From Phycisphaerae bacterium (lineage in GTDB: Bacteria > Planctomycetota > Phycisphaerae > Sedimentisphaerales > Anaerohalosphaeraceae), in contig JACZKQ010000131.1 of the NCBI GenBank assembly GCA_014859965.1, positions 1 through 64,000 of the forward strand: a DNA stretch of 64,000 nucleotides, in the 5' to 3' direction. Position numbers and translations under genes: made by a program. Under the pieces are notes generated by a model. That model was not told where the DNA came from. It did not search any database and saw only the letters and a program-made list of their open reading frames with translations. Positions 17,700-25,968 of this stretch are shown one piece after another (position 1 is the first letter of the stretch; every line of letters begins with the position of its first letter).

Positions 17700-19433
17700 A
17701 TGGGCGATCAATCGGCTTCGCATACGATCGGTGAAGGCAGTGCTGTTGACCGCGACCGTCAGATGATCCTGGCGGCCGAACAAAAAGGCAAGCTGGCGAC
17801 GTTTCTGGCGTACTTCAGGCTCTCGGGCCCGGGCTGGCTGCAGGGGGCGATCACATTGGGTGGGGCCTCACTGGCGAGCAGTCTCTATCTTGGCGTGTTG
17901 GGGGGCTTCAGCATGCTCTGGCTCCAGCCGGTAGCGATTATCGCCGGCATTGTGATGTTGGGGGCCATCGGCTATGTGACATTGTCGACCAATCAGCGGC
18001 CTTTCGGCGCGATCAACCGCCACGTCAATCCGATGTTGGGCTGGAGCTGGGCGATTGCGACGTTGATTGCTAATATGGTGTTCGCGATGCCGCAGTTCAG
18101 CCTGGCGACGGCGGCGGTGCGGCAGAATCTGCTGCCGGAGGTTGTCGGGCCGGACGTGATGGCGGAAATGCCCGCAAAGGCGATTGTCTGCGGCGTCATT
18201 CTGGCGGTGTGCATTTTTATTGTGTGGTTTTACGACAAGGGCAGCAGGGGCGTCCGGTTCTTCGAAATCATTCTCAAGGGGATGGTCGGTCTCGTTGTGC
18301 TTTGCTTTTTCGGGGTCGTGGTGAAATTGAGTTTTGCCGCCGAAGGCCTCAGGTGGGGTGAGATTCTCCGCGGGTTTGTGCCCGATTTCGGATTGCTGAG
18401 TTCGCCCGCCGATACGTTTGCGCCTTTCATCGATCAGGTCGACGAACGGTTCCGCGCCTTTTGGGCCAGCGCGATTGTCAGTGACCAGCGGGCGGTGATG
18501 ATCACCGCCGTCTCGTCGGCTGTCGGAATCAATATGACTTTTCTTATGCCATACGCGCTGCTCAAACGGGGCTGGAACCGGGACTTCAGGGGACTGGCGA
18601 TTTTCGATCTTTCAGTCGGCATGTTCGTGCCGTTCATCCTTGCGACGAGCTGCGTTCTGATCGCCTCGGCGTCGCAGTTCCACACGCAGCCGGCGCGAGG
18701 GCTGCTCGATGACGGGGTGCAGGCGCCGAAAAACCTCGTCGGCAATTACAACGCCAATGCGGGCGCGCGGATCAAGTTCGAAATCGGCGAGGAGGCGTTT
18801 GGCGCTCTGACGCCGGCGGAAAAGGCGGACCGCATCGCGGCTTTGCCCGAGGCGGACAAACGCATGGCCGCTATGTTGGTGCGGCGAGACGCGTTCAACC
18901 TGGCGGATTCACTGACGCCCCTTACGGGTGCAGCAATCGCACACTACGCCTTCGGCATCGGCGTGGTGGGTATGGGCGTTTCATCGATTATTATCATGAT
19001 GCTCATCCAGGGATTCGTCTTCTGCGAGATGTTCGGCCTGCAATCAAAAGGATGGGCTTACCGCTTCGGCAGCCTGATGCCGGCGGTAGGTGCCCTGGGA
19101 CCGTTTCTGTGGACCGGTGGAAAGGCGCAATTCTGGCTCGCGGTGCCCGCCTTCGTCTTCGGCATGATGATATTGCCTATTGCGTATTTCACGTTTTACC
19201 TGATGATGAACTCACGGAGCCTGCTCGGCAGCGACATGCCGCGAGGCCTCAAGCGATGGACCTGGAACATCCTTATGGCAATTGCGTCCGGCCTGGCTGC
19301 GTTTGGGGCGGTGTGGTCGCTATGGGATAAACTGGGCAAGCGGGGCATCGGCCTGCTCGTGGCCTTCGTCGCGATAGTGATCGTGGTAGGAATTATACGG
19401 CGCACCCTGCATGTGGGCCGGGACCGGTCGTAG
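17700..19433 (+). CDS. NRAMP-like (SLC11 fold) transporter lacking canonical metal ligands
   Basis: A 577-residue membrane protein with AAGGAG about 8 nt before the ATG. Residues 43-60 (GPGWLQGAITLGGASLAS) align with NRAMP TM1, but the DPGN metal site is replaced (Asp to Gly54, Asn to Ser57). In TM6 the MPH motif reads MPY (283-285), so Met is kept and His is lost. About 11 hydrophobic segments are seen, and an extra soluble loop of some 80 residues (about 330-410) is inserted before the last helices. Loss of the Asp, Asn and His suggests another substrate than divalent metal. It is convergent with the redox operon, 20 nt from its end. Family assignment fairly sure, substrate unknown. Confidence 0.7.
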   Translation: MGDQSASHTIGEGSAVDRDRQMILAAEQKGKLATFLAYFRLSGPGWLQGAITLGGASLASSLYLGVLGGFSMLWLQPVAIIAGIVMLGAIGYVTLSTNQRPFGAINRHVNPMLGWSWAIATLIANMVFAMPQFSLATAAVRQNLLPEVVGPDVMAEMPAKAIVCGVILAVCIFIVWFYDKGSRGVRFFEIILKGMVGLVVLCFFGVVVKLSFAAEGLRWGEILRGFVPDFGLLSSPADTFAPFIDQVDERFRAFWASAIVSDQRAVMITAVSSAVGINMTFLMPYALLKRGWNRDFRGLAIFDLSVGMFVPFILATSCVLIASASQFHTQPARGLLDDGVQAPKNLVGNYNANAGARIKFEIGEEAFGALTPAEKADRIAALPEADKRMAAMLVRRDAFNLADSLTPLTGAAIAHYAFGIGVVGMGVSSIIIMMLIQGFVFCEMFGLQSKGWAYRFGSLMPAVGALGPFLWTGGKAQFWLAVPAFVFGMMILPIAYFTFYLMMNSRSLLGSDMPRGLKRWTWNILMAIASGLAAFGAVWSLWDKLGKRGIGLLVAFVAIVIVVGIIRRTLHVGRDRS

Positions 19434-19453
19434 GCGGTGCTTACTCTGCGGAC

Positions 19454-21490
19454 CTATTGTTCGTAGATACGGCCTAAACGATAGTCTTCCCATGCCGGCT
19501 CGAAGGCTTTGCGCTCGCTGGGAGACTTGCGTACCTCGATGTTGCGGCACGTGAACAGGTCGGCTGCTTTGCCGTCATAAGCGACTTGCAGAATCACGTT
19601 GCGAAGGGCTTCGTTTTCCGGCTTGAACCGCAGGGGCTTACCGCTCCTGGCGTCCGTGACGTCGGTGTGGATCTCGACACCGTCAGCGTCGAGCACCAGA
19701 TGCGAACCGCGTGAGCCGCTGCCCTGGAAGAGCAATTCCACAATAGCCTTGAGGAAGGCTACGCTCGCCAGCGCAAGGTGCTTTGCCTGGATTGCTGATA
19801 GAATATCGCCTGCATCTTTCAGGCTGAAACCCTTCTCATTCAGTTGTCGGTACAGCGCCAGCGCGTCGGCCAGTGCCGCATGAGCATCATCCAGTTGGCG
19901 TATATGCCCGCCGGAGGCGGTCATTCGCCGCCGGATTGTCGACAGCACGTCCTTTGGGGATGAGGCTTTTGGATTATGCATTGCGTCCAATGTGTCGATC
20001 AGTTCAGCAACCTGCGCCCCAATCGCCTCGTCATGGCGGCCGCTGTCCGGCACATCCGCCGCGTATACGTTGGCGATGTACTCGGCGGCGCGGAGTCCAC
20101 CGGTCTGGCCCGCGTTGAGAGCTGAGCCGCCGGGCCGCTTGACGCCATGAGTGCCGGCCATCTCGCCGATGACGAAGGTCTGCGGAATCGTTGATTCCCA
20201 CCAGCGGTTAACGGCAAAGCCGCCGTTGTTGTGCTGTGCGCAGACGGCGATCTCCAGCGGCTCGGAATACAGATTGATGCCGTTTTCCTTATAGATGTCG
20301 ATGGCGGGGGGGTTCATGTGCGCCAGCCGCTCGATGGGGGTCTGCTGAAGCGCACCCGCCCGTGTCAGATAGGTGAGGGCCTCATCGTCCAGGTCCTGTG
20401 CGTCGAACGGCCGCATTGCACCGCTGCCGACCGGATTCTTCAGAAAGTCCATGTAGACCCGGCGGCCTTTCTGTGTTTCATTAAAGACGAGGATGTCGAC
20501 AAGCGACGACTGGAGGCCGCTGATCCGCTGCGGATCGAAAGGCCACTGGTACCCCTTGAGAAAAATATTCGTCGCCATGCGGCTCATCGTTGGAAAAAAG
20601 CCGGTCAGAAAATCCCGCTCGTCCTTGCCGTCGGCGTCGGTGCTGAAGATTCGGGGAATTGCCTGCATGTAGGTGCCCGAGACATTCCAGCGAAATTTGG
20701 TGCTTGCCAGGCCGAACTGCGATTCGGTAAGGTTCTCGGCGGCAAGGCCGGCCGCAAGTGCCAGGCCGTGAATGCCCACCTGACCCCGCGGGTAGACGCT
20801 TGTTTCGTAAAGCTCGCCCGGGCCGCCGGCTGCGAGGACCAGGTTTTCGCAACAGAATACGTTCAATCCATAATCGCTGTCGGTCAGCCGCTTTTTGTCG
20901 AGGGTGACCACGCCGGCGATCCGCTTGTCGGCGCCCGCACCCGCCGTCAGCAGGTGTGCCGCATCGTGGCAATCGAAAATGCCGATTCCGTAACGCTCCA
21001 CCTGCCGCTGAAGGCACTCGCTCATGAACTTGCTCGTCTTCGGCCCGGCGGAGGTGGCCCGCTCGAAGGGGTCGTGGTCGGTCTTGTAGCCGATGAAGCT
21101 GCCCATCGCATCGTGCGGGAAGGGTACGCCCGCCCGGACGAGGTGATAGAACTCGCGAAGGGAGCCGATACCCTCGGCCAGCGCCAGGTCCGCGTGGCAG
21201 CACCCCGCGGCCGTGAGGCTGCGGGCGAAGTCTTCGGCGCTGTCGGCGGTCTCGGGGCTGGTGCCCATCTTGTAGTAGGTCTGCTTGTCCGAGCCGCTCA
21301 TCCGTGACGCCCCCAGCGCAATGCCGCCGGTGACCACCGCGATACGGTCCTGTGCGTCGGCGATGCCGCGGTCCGACAGGAATTCATACAGGTGCACCGC
21401 ACAGTTCATGCCTGCGGCGCCCGCGCCCACGATAAGGGTATTGTAACTATGGACGGAGATGGTCTGGTTGGCGATTTGTCGTGTTTTCAT
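19454..21490 (-). CDS. FAD-dependent oxidoreductase, fumarate reductase/succinate dehydrogenase flavoprotein-like
   Basis: A 678-residue flavoprotein. The dinucleotide-binding motif GAGAAGMNCAVH is at residues 22-33. The middle holds LVLAAGGPGELYETS and GQVGIHGLALAAGL, as in FAD_binding_2 proteins, and MAGTHGVKRPGGSALNAGQTGGLRAAEYI (about 468-496) matches the second FAD contact region of fumarate reductase/aspartate oxidase-type enzymes. The C-terminal 170 residues are helical, as in that family. It is the last gene of a four-gene minus-strand operon, 13 nt after the aldolase gene. I infer that it oxidises or reduces a hydroxy acid or sugar acid of the pathway. No signal peptide; probably cytoplasmic. 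Confidence 0.75.
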   Translation of the reverse strand: MKTRQIANQTISVHSYNTLIVGAGAAGMNCAVHLYEFLSDRGIADAQDRIAVVTGGIALGASRMSGSDKQTYYKMGTSPETADSAEDFARSLTAAGCCHADLALAEGIGSLREFYHLVRAGVPFPHDAMGSFIGYKTDHDPFERATSAGPKTSKFMSECLQRQVERYGIGIFDCHDAAHLLTAGAGADKRIAGVVTLDKKRLTDSDYGLNVFCCENLVLAAGGPGELYETSVYPRGQVGIHGLALAAGLAAENLTESQFGLASTKFRWNVSGTYMQAIPRIFSTDADGKDERDFLTGFFPTMSRMATNIFLKGYQWPFDPQRISGLQSSLVDILVFNETQKGRRVYMDFLKNPVGSGAMRPFDAQDLDDEALTYLTRAGALQQTPIERLAHMNPPAIDIYKENGINLYSEPLEIAVCAQHNNGGFAVNRWWESTIPQTFVIGEMAGTHGVKRPGGSALNAGQTGGLRAAEYIANVYAADVPDSGRHDEAIGAQVAELIDTLDAMHNPKASSPKDVLSTIRRRMTASGGHIRQLDDAHAALADALALYRQLNEKGFSLKDAGDILSAIQAKHLALASVAFLKAIVELLFQGSGSRGSHLVLDADGVEIHTDVTDARSGKPLRFKPENEALRNVILQVAYDGKAADLFTCRNIEVRKSPSERKAFEPAWEDYRLGRIYEQ

Positions 21491-21503
21491 GAAGCGTTAT
21501 CCG

Positions 21504-22286
21504 TTAGAGGTTGAAGTTTCGCGAGGTGACGCGGCTGATGGTTTCGAGGTCGGCATCGGCGAAATTCAGTTGCGGCCACTTTTTCGCCCGCTCGGTGTCG
21601 ATCAGTTCCTTGGCTCGGCGGAGTTGGTCGCTCAGCAATGCGTAGTCCTGTTCGTCGATGATCCGTTTGAGCACTGGCTTGTCAATCATGCTGAACGAGC
21701 CGCCCACGACCAGCACGCCCGCATCGATGTACTCGCCTATGTTCGCGGCAGTCGTACCGCCGGTCGGCACAAGGCTGATCATCTTGTGGATCGCCGGATC
21801 GATGGCTTTGACGAACGCCGGCCCGCCCAGTTCTTTGGCCGGGAAAATTTTGCAGAGGTTGGCGCCCATCGCATACTGCTTCAGAATTTCGCTCGTGCCT
21901 GCACATCCGGGAATCATCGGTACTCGGCCATGAAACGCCCTGAAACTTTCGTCGCTGAAATTAGCCGCGGACACGAGATAGCTTGCCCCGGCATCAACGA
22001 CCTGACGCACCGACGGCAGCGGATCTGCCGTGTGTGCCCGGTTGTACGCGTGCAGCACGCCCTCGAAATCGATCAGACTGGCGGCCCCGGCGCAGAACTC
22101 CGGCAGCGCGGTGCGCAGCCGCGTCAGCTTTTCGAGCGGTTTTTGAATCCGGCACGTGACCTCCATATTGCCGATGCCCGCCTTCATGAGGGCTTCGGCT
22201 GTCTTGACGATGTCCAGCTTGTCCTCGTTGAACACGAGAATAAACCCGTCGCGGATAATCGTCGTCAGCGTGGTCTTCATATCCAT
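21504..22286 (-). CDS. KDPG/KHG aldolase family protein
   Basis: A 260-residue protein of the class I 2-keto-3-deoxy-6-phosphogluconate / 4-hydroxy-2-oxoglutarate aldolase family, longer than the usual 205-215 residues. Visible active-site parts: MEVTCR with Glu42 and Arg46, GCAGTSEILKQYAMGANL, the Schiff-base lysine in LCKIFPA (Lys146), and LVPTGGT for phosphate binding. The enzyme would cleave a 2-keto-3-deoxy (phospho)aldonate to pyruvate and an aldehyde. It lies between the flavoprotein and the dehydrogenase in the same operon (13 and 11 nt gaps), which points to breakdown of an oxidised sugar. The exact sugar is not known. Confidence 0.85.
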   Translation of the reverse strand: MDMKTTLTTIIRDGFILVFNEDKLDIVKTAEALMKAGIGNMEVTCRIQKPLEKLTRLRTALPEFCAGAASLIDFEGVLHAYNRAHTADPLPSVRQVVDAGASYLVSAANFSDESFRAFHGRVPMIPGCAGTSEILKQYAMGANLCKIFPAKELGGPAFVKAIDPAIHKMISLVPTGGTTAANIGEYIDAGVLVVGGSFSMIDKPVLKRIIDEQDYALLSDQLRRAKELIDTERAKKWPQLNFADADLETISRVTSRNFNL

Positions 22287-22297
22287 AGATCGTCTCC

Positions 22298-23095
22298 TTA
22301 CAGCCGCCGCAGGTGAAAGCCGCCGTCGACGTTGATCACCTGTCCGGTCGAAAAATCCAGTCGTCCCTCGGCGATCGCCGCAACCGCCCGCGCGATGTCG
22401 TCCGGCCTGCCCCAGCGTTTTATAGGCGTCAGGCCTTCTGCGATCATCTTGTCATATTTGTCCTGCACCACGGCCGTCATATCCGTTGCGATAATGCCGG
22501 GCCGAATCTCGAATACGCCGATGCCGAACTCCGCCAGGCGATCTGCGTACAGCTTCGTCATCATGCTTACGCCCGCCTTGCTGATGCAATACTCTCCGCG
22601 TCCCGGACTGCTGGTATACGCCGAGATCGATGAGATATTCACGATGCGGCACCGCCGCTCCGGGTTGGCCTGCATCTGCCGCACCATCCAGTTGGCCGTC
22701 TTCTGAGTCAGAAAGTACGGCCCCTTCAGGTTGATCGCCATGAGCCGTTCGAAGCTCTCCTCGCTCGCCTCCAGGATATCCGCGCGTTTGGTCGGGGCGA
22801 CCCCCGCATTGTTGACCAGCATGTCGCATCGGCCGAACGCCTCTTCGGCAAGCTGCACCAGTCTGTCCCGGTCGGCGGCCTTGCTGATGTCGCTGCGAAC
22901 CATGCGGCAGGCCGCGCCTGATTCGACAAGAGCCCGCTGCGTCTCCAATGCCGCCGATTCGTCCGCTGCACCGGTCGGCGTAAAATCGAAGTGGCTGATC
23001 ACCAGATCGTATCCCGCCCGGGCCAGCCCTAAAGCAATGGCCTTGCCGATGCCTCTGCTCGCTCCCGTTACTATCGCCGCCAATCGCTCCGTCAT
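22298..23095 (-). CDS. Short-chain dehydrogenase/reductase (SDR)
   Basis: A 265-residue classical SDR: cofactor motif TGASRGIG (residues 10-17), NNAG (95-98), a serine in NISSISAY and the YxxxK pair Tyr169/Lys173, ending with GQVINVDGGFHLRRL. Such proteins are often named 3-oxoacyl-ACP reductase, but the neighbours (KDPG-type aldolase, flavoproteins) make a sugar or sugar-acid dehydrogenase much more likely. The acidic residue that would favour NAD after strand 2 is not obvious (SHFDF follows), so cofactor choice is open. It is the second gene of the operon, 12 nt after the OYE-GltD fusion. Confidence 0.85.
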   Translation of the reverse strand: MTERLAAIVTGASRGIGKAIALGLARAGYDLVISHFDFTPTGAADESAALETQRALVESGAACRMVRSDISKAADRDRLVQLAEEAFGRCDMLVNNAGVAPTKRADILEASEESFERLMAINLKGPYFLTQKTANWMVRQMQANPERRCRIVNISSISAYTSSPGRGEYCISKAGVSMMTKLYADRLAEFGIGVFEIRPGIIATDMTAVVQDKYDKMIAEGLTPIKRWGRPDDIARAVAAIAEGRLDFSTGQVINVDGGFHLRRL

Positions 23096-23107
23096 CGCAC
23101 TATCCTC

Positions 23108-25750
23108 TCACTGCTGCTGTAAAAATGTGTCAATCTCATTGGCCGCCTTCATGCCGTCGGCGACGGCGCTGACAACGGTAGCGGCCCCGCGAACGATGTC
23201 CCCTCCCGCAAACACGCCGGGCCTCGACGTGGCGAATGAATTCGGCCGTGTTCGGATGAGCCCATTTGCGGTCTCCACCCCGCAGAAAACGTCCCCCATG
23301 TCGTCGTCCGCTTTCTGGCCGATAGCCTCGATAACCACGTCCATCGCCAGTTCATACGTGCTCGACGCGACGGGCTCGGGCCGGCGGCGACCCGACGCAT
23401 CCGGTTCGCCGAGTGTGGTCGGACAAAGCGCTATACCCCGCAGACGCCCGTTCTCACAATGCAGACCCTGCACGGCCGTCAGGATCAGAAAATTCACCCC
23501 TGCGGCCAGCGCGCGGTTGCGCTCCGCATCCCATGCCGGCATTTCCCCGAAGCCCCGCCTGTAAACGACGTACACGTCTTGCGCCCCGCACTGTGCGGCC
23601 GTCACGGCGGCATCCATCGCCGTGTTGCCTCCTCCTACGACGGCTACGCGCTTGCCTGTGACCGCAATCGCTTCGCCGCGTTTGGCCCCGCCGAGGAACT
23701 CGCCCGCACTGTAAACGCCGTCGGCTTTCATATGCCCCGCTTCGATGGACTTCGGCAGACCCGTCCCGATGAAAACCGCATCGACGCCCTCAGCCATGAT
23801 CATATCCAGATTGAAATCCCGTCCCAGCGTCGTACCCAGCCGGAGCGTCAGCCGTTCGCCGCTGACGTCCTTGAACACTGCCGAAATTTCGTGGGACAGC
23901 ACCCTCTCCTGGCGATCCGCCGGAATCATCGACCGGACAATGCCACCCAACTCGTCGGCCCTGTCAAAGAGAGTCACCCTATGCCCTCGCTCTAACAGCA
24001 CCGCTGCCGCCGCCAGACCCGCCGGACCCGCGCCCACGACGGCAACCGTCCGGCCGCTGCACTGGCTGGGAATCTGAAGCTGCGACCAGCCCTTCTCGTT
24101 CGCCTGTTCGGCCAGGTATCGCTGAATGTCGGCAATCGGCAGGGCGGCATCGCCGATGAAGTGCTGAAGGCAGCCGCCCTGGCACTGCTGTTCCACCGGG
24201 CACAGCCACGCACAGACTTCCGGCAAGACGTTGGACTTGCGGATCACTGCATAGGCGGCCCTGTCGTCGCCGTCGAGGAATAGGCGGATGAAGTTCCGGA
24301 TATCGATTCCCGCCGGGCACGCCAACTGGCAGCTCGGCTCCTGGCACTGTGTACAGGCCGCCGCCAGCCGCGACAAGTGTTCGCGATTGCTCATGCGGCC
24401 CCTGCGAAAGATTGGCCCGTAAACCGCGTTGTCGCGTACGACGCAGCCTGCCTTGCCGCCGTCCCGCATGATCTGCGTGCAGGCGCTGCAGCCGACGCAC
24501 ACCTTCTCCGGCGCCAGCCGGCCCTTCTGCACGATGTCCCGGGCGAACTCGGGATACGCAAACCCCAGTCGCCCCGCACCGATCACAGTCGCCTTGCCGG
24601 CCGCCTTCGTCGCCGCCGCAACGTGCGGCATGAGCGTCCGAAGCCAACTGTAGCCGGTGCCCACGATCGCCACGTCGGCGAATGCCTGCTGTATCTCTCC
24701 CGTCAGCCGAATCAACCGGCTCACGCCGACCAGCGGGTGTTCCGGGGACGCATAGCCGCCCGTGACCGGCTCGTTGAACGGCCGGCCGAAGTGCGGATTG
24801 TAGTACGGATTGGCGATGGTCACGTTGATCATCTTAACGCCGCGCCCGCGCAGCAGGCCGATCAGCTTCTTTGGCTCGCTGAGGTCGGGCGTCATATAAT
24901 CCTTCTCGCTCACACCCCAGCCGTACGGAAATGGGATCGCATCGTATACGCCCAACCGCACGAAGACCGGCTTGTCGGCTCCGAGCTCGCCGTGGACGCG
25001 ATCGATCACCTCCAACAGGAACCGCGTGCGATTTTCGAACGACCCGCCATATCGACCCTCGCGCTGCCGACACGCCAGCAGTTCATTAATCAGGTATCCG
25101 TGACACGACTTGATGTCCACGGCATCGAAGCCTACTTCGAAGGCCAGGCGTGCGGCCGCCACGTACGCGGCCTGCAATTCATCCAGATACGCATCCGTCA
25201 CCGTCGACCAGTCGGCCGGCAGGGCACTGGCCGCGTGCATGTCAGGCGCCAACTGCGGTTTGAGCGGATCGCGATAAGGATCACGCTGCCCGATCAGCGG
25301 GTGGGCCGCACCTTGCGGCTTGCTGTACCGGCCCGAGTGAGTAAGCTGTGCCACGATAACAGGCCGATGGTCGGGGCCGTTGCACTGGGCCGCCTTGCGG
25401 GCGCGTCGCAGCATGGTCGCAAAGCGGTCTTTGCTTTCCGCGTTCAGCCAAAGCTGCCGCGGATTGGCCCGGCCCTCCGGTGCGACGGCAATCGCCTCCG
25501 CCCAGATCAGCCCCGCGCCGCCCGCGGCGAAACGCTCGTAGCGGCGAAACGTCAGCGGCTCCGGCCGACCCTCCGCATCGCCATCGCAGCCCTCCATCGG
25601 ATGGACGGCCAGCGAATTCGGCAGGGTTAATCCGCTCACGCGCACCGGTTCGGCAAGCAGCGAAACATCCTCCATCGCCTCCACAGGCGCATTAAGTTCT
25701 TTGCCCAGACGCATCAGGTCTTCAATAGTGTGCAATCGAAACTCCCACAT
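23108..25750 (-). CDS. OYE-type flavin oxidoreductase fused to a GltD-like FAD/NAD(P) module
   Basis: About 880 residues. Residues 25-380 are an Old Yellow Enzyme barrel (VIVAQLTHSGRYS, IKSCHGYLINELL, RYGGSFENRTRF). A cysteine cluster CVGCSACTQIMRDGGKAGC follows (about 415-433). Next comes a GltD-like iron-sulfur domain with CTQCQEPSCQLACPAG and CAWLCPVEQQCQGGC, and then two nucleotide-binding folds: VVGAGPAGLAAA for FAD and VVGGGNTAMDAA for NAD(P)H, closing with FAGGDIVRGAATVVSAVADG. Electrons probably run from NAD(P)H through FAD and Fe-S to FMN in the barrel, reducing an enone or keto compound. ATG 25750 is preferred; a TTG at 25771 would add 7 residues. It is the first gene of the operon. 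Confidence 0.85.
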   Translation of the reverse strand: MWEFRLHTIEDLMRLGKELNAPVEAMEDVSLLAEPVRVSGLTLPNSLAVHPMEGCDGDAEGRPEPLTFRRYERFAAGGAGLIWAEAIAVAPEGRANPRQLWLNAESKDRFATMLRRARKAAQCNGPDHRPVIVAQLTHSGRYSKPQGAAHPLIGQRDPYRDPLKPQLAPDMHAASALPADWSTVTDAYLDELQAAYVAAARLAFEVGFDAVDIKSCHGYLINELLACRQREGRYGGSFENRTRFLLEVIDRVHGELGADKPVFVRLGVYDAIPFPYGWGVSEKDYMTPDLSEPKKLIGLLRGRGVKMINVTIANPYYNPHFGRPFNEPVTGGYASPEHPLVGVSRLIRLTGEIQQAFADVAIVGTGYSWLRTLMPHVAAATKAAGKATVIGAGRLGFAYPEFARDIVQKGRLAPEKVCVGCSACTQIMRDGGKAGCVVRDNAVYGPIFRRGRMSNREHLSRLAAACTQCQEPSCQLACPAGIDIRNFIRLFLDGDDRAAYAVIRKSNVLPEVCAWLCPVEQQCQGGCLQHFIGDAALPIADIQRYLAEQANEKGWSQLQIPSQCSGRTVAVVGAGPAGLAAAAVLLERGHRVTLFDRADELGGIVRSMIPADRQERVLSHEISAVFKDVSGERLTLRLGTTLGRDFNLDMIMAEGVDAVFIGTGLPKSIEAGHMKADGVYSAGEFLGGAKRGEAIAVTGKRVAVVGGGNTAMDAAVTAAQCGAQDVYVVYRRGFGEMPAWDAERNRALAAGVNFLILTAVQGLHCENGRLRGIALCPTTLGEPDASGRRRPEPVASSTYELAMDVVIEAIGQKADDDMGDVFCGVETANGLIRTRPNSFATSRPGVFAGGDIVRGAATVVSAVADGMKAANEIDTFLQQQ

Positions 25751-25769
25751 GGTTGTACATATACCTGGC

Positions 25770-25791
25770 AACCCGTATGATCAGACGGGTT
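25770..25791 (-). promoter_or_regulatory. Inverted repeat in the redox operon leader (possible operator)
   Basis: AACCCGT and ACGGGTT, 7-bp perfect arms around 8 nt, start just downstream of the -10 box and end about 20 nt before the ATG. It may be an operator for a sugar-responsive repressor or a hairpin in the leader. No regulator gene is adjacent. Confidence 0.4.
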
Positions 25792-25819
25792 ATCATAACA
25801 TACTCCCCGCATTTGGCAA
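25792..25819 (-). promoter_or_regulatory. Sigma70-type promoter of the redox operon
   Basis: On the minus strand TTGCCA (25819-25814), 16-nt spacer, TATGAT (25797-25792). The start would be near 25786, inside the inverted repeat. Confidence 0.6.
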
Positions 25820-25911
25820 GCAGAACCCCTTCTAATCAGCCGTTGTCGACCAAACGCCGCCGAATTCGGCCGGTGTTATCGTGCGTTCGCCCGCTACAGG
25901 TTCACCAGCGC

Positions 25912-25942
25912 AAGAAAAAGGCCTGCCCAACCGGGACAGGCC
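25912..25942 (-). terminator. Intrinsic terminator after the DUF6807 gene
   Basis: On the minus strand GGCCTGTCCC and GGGCAGGCC form a stem of about 9 bp with a short loop, followed by TTTTTCTTG. It lies 27 nt after the stop codon and separates this unit from the redox operon. Confidence 0.75.
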
Positions 25943-25968
25943 ATGACATGGCTTCATAAAGAATTTAG

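Noticed and set aside
20231-21307. Plus-strand open frame of 358 codons opposite the flavoprotein gene
   Set aside because: The minus-strand frame has clear FAD motifs and operon spacing; the opposite frame has shadow composition only.
25786-25815. Possible dif site (TATCATAACATA) near the skew switch
   Set aside because: Only one half resembles a XerD arm and the sequence is explained by the promoter and inverted repeat of the redox operon.
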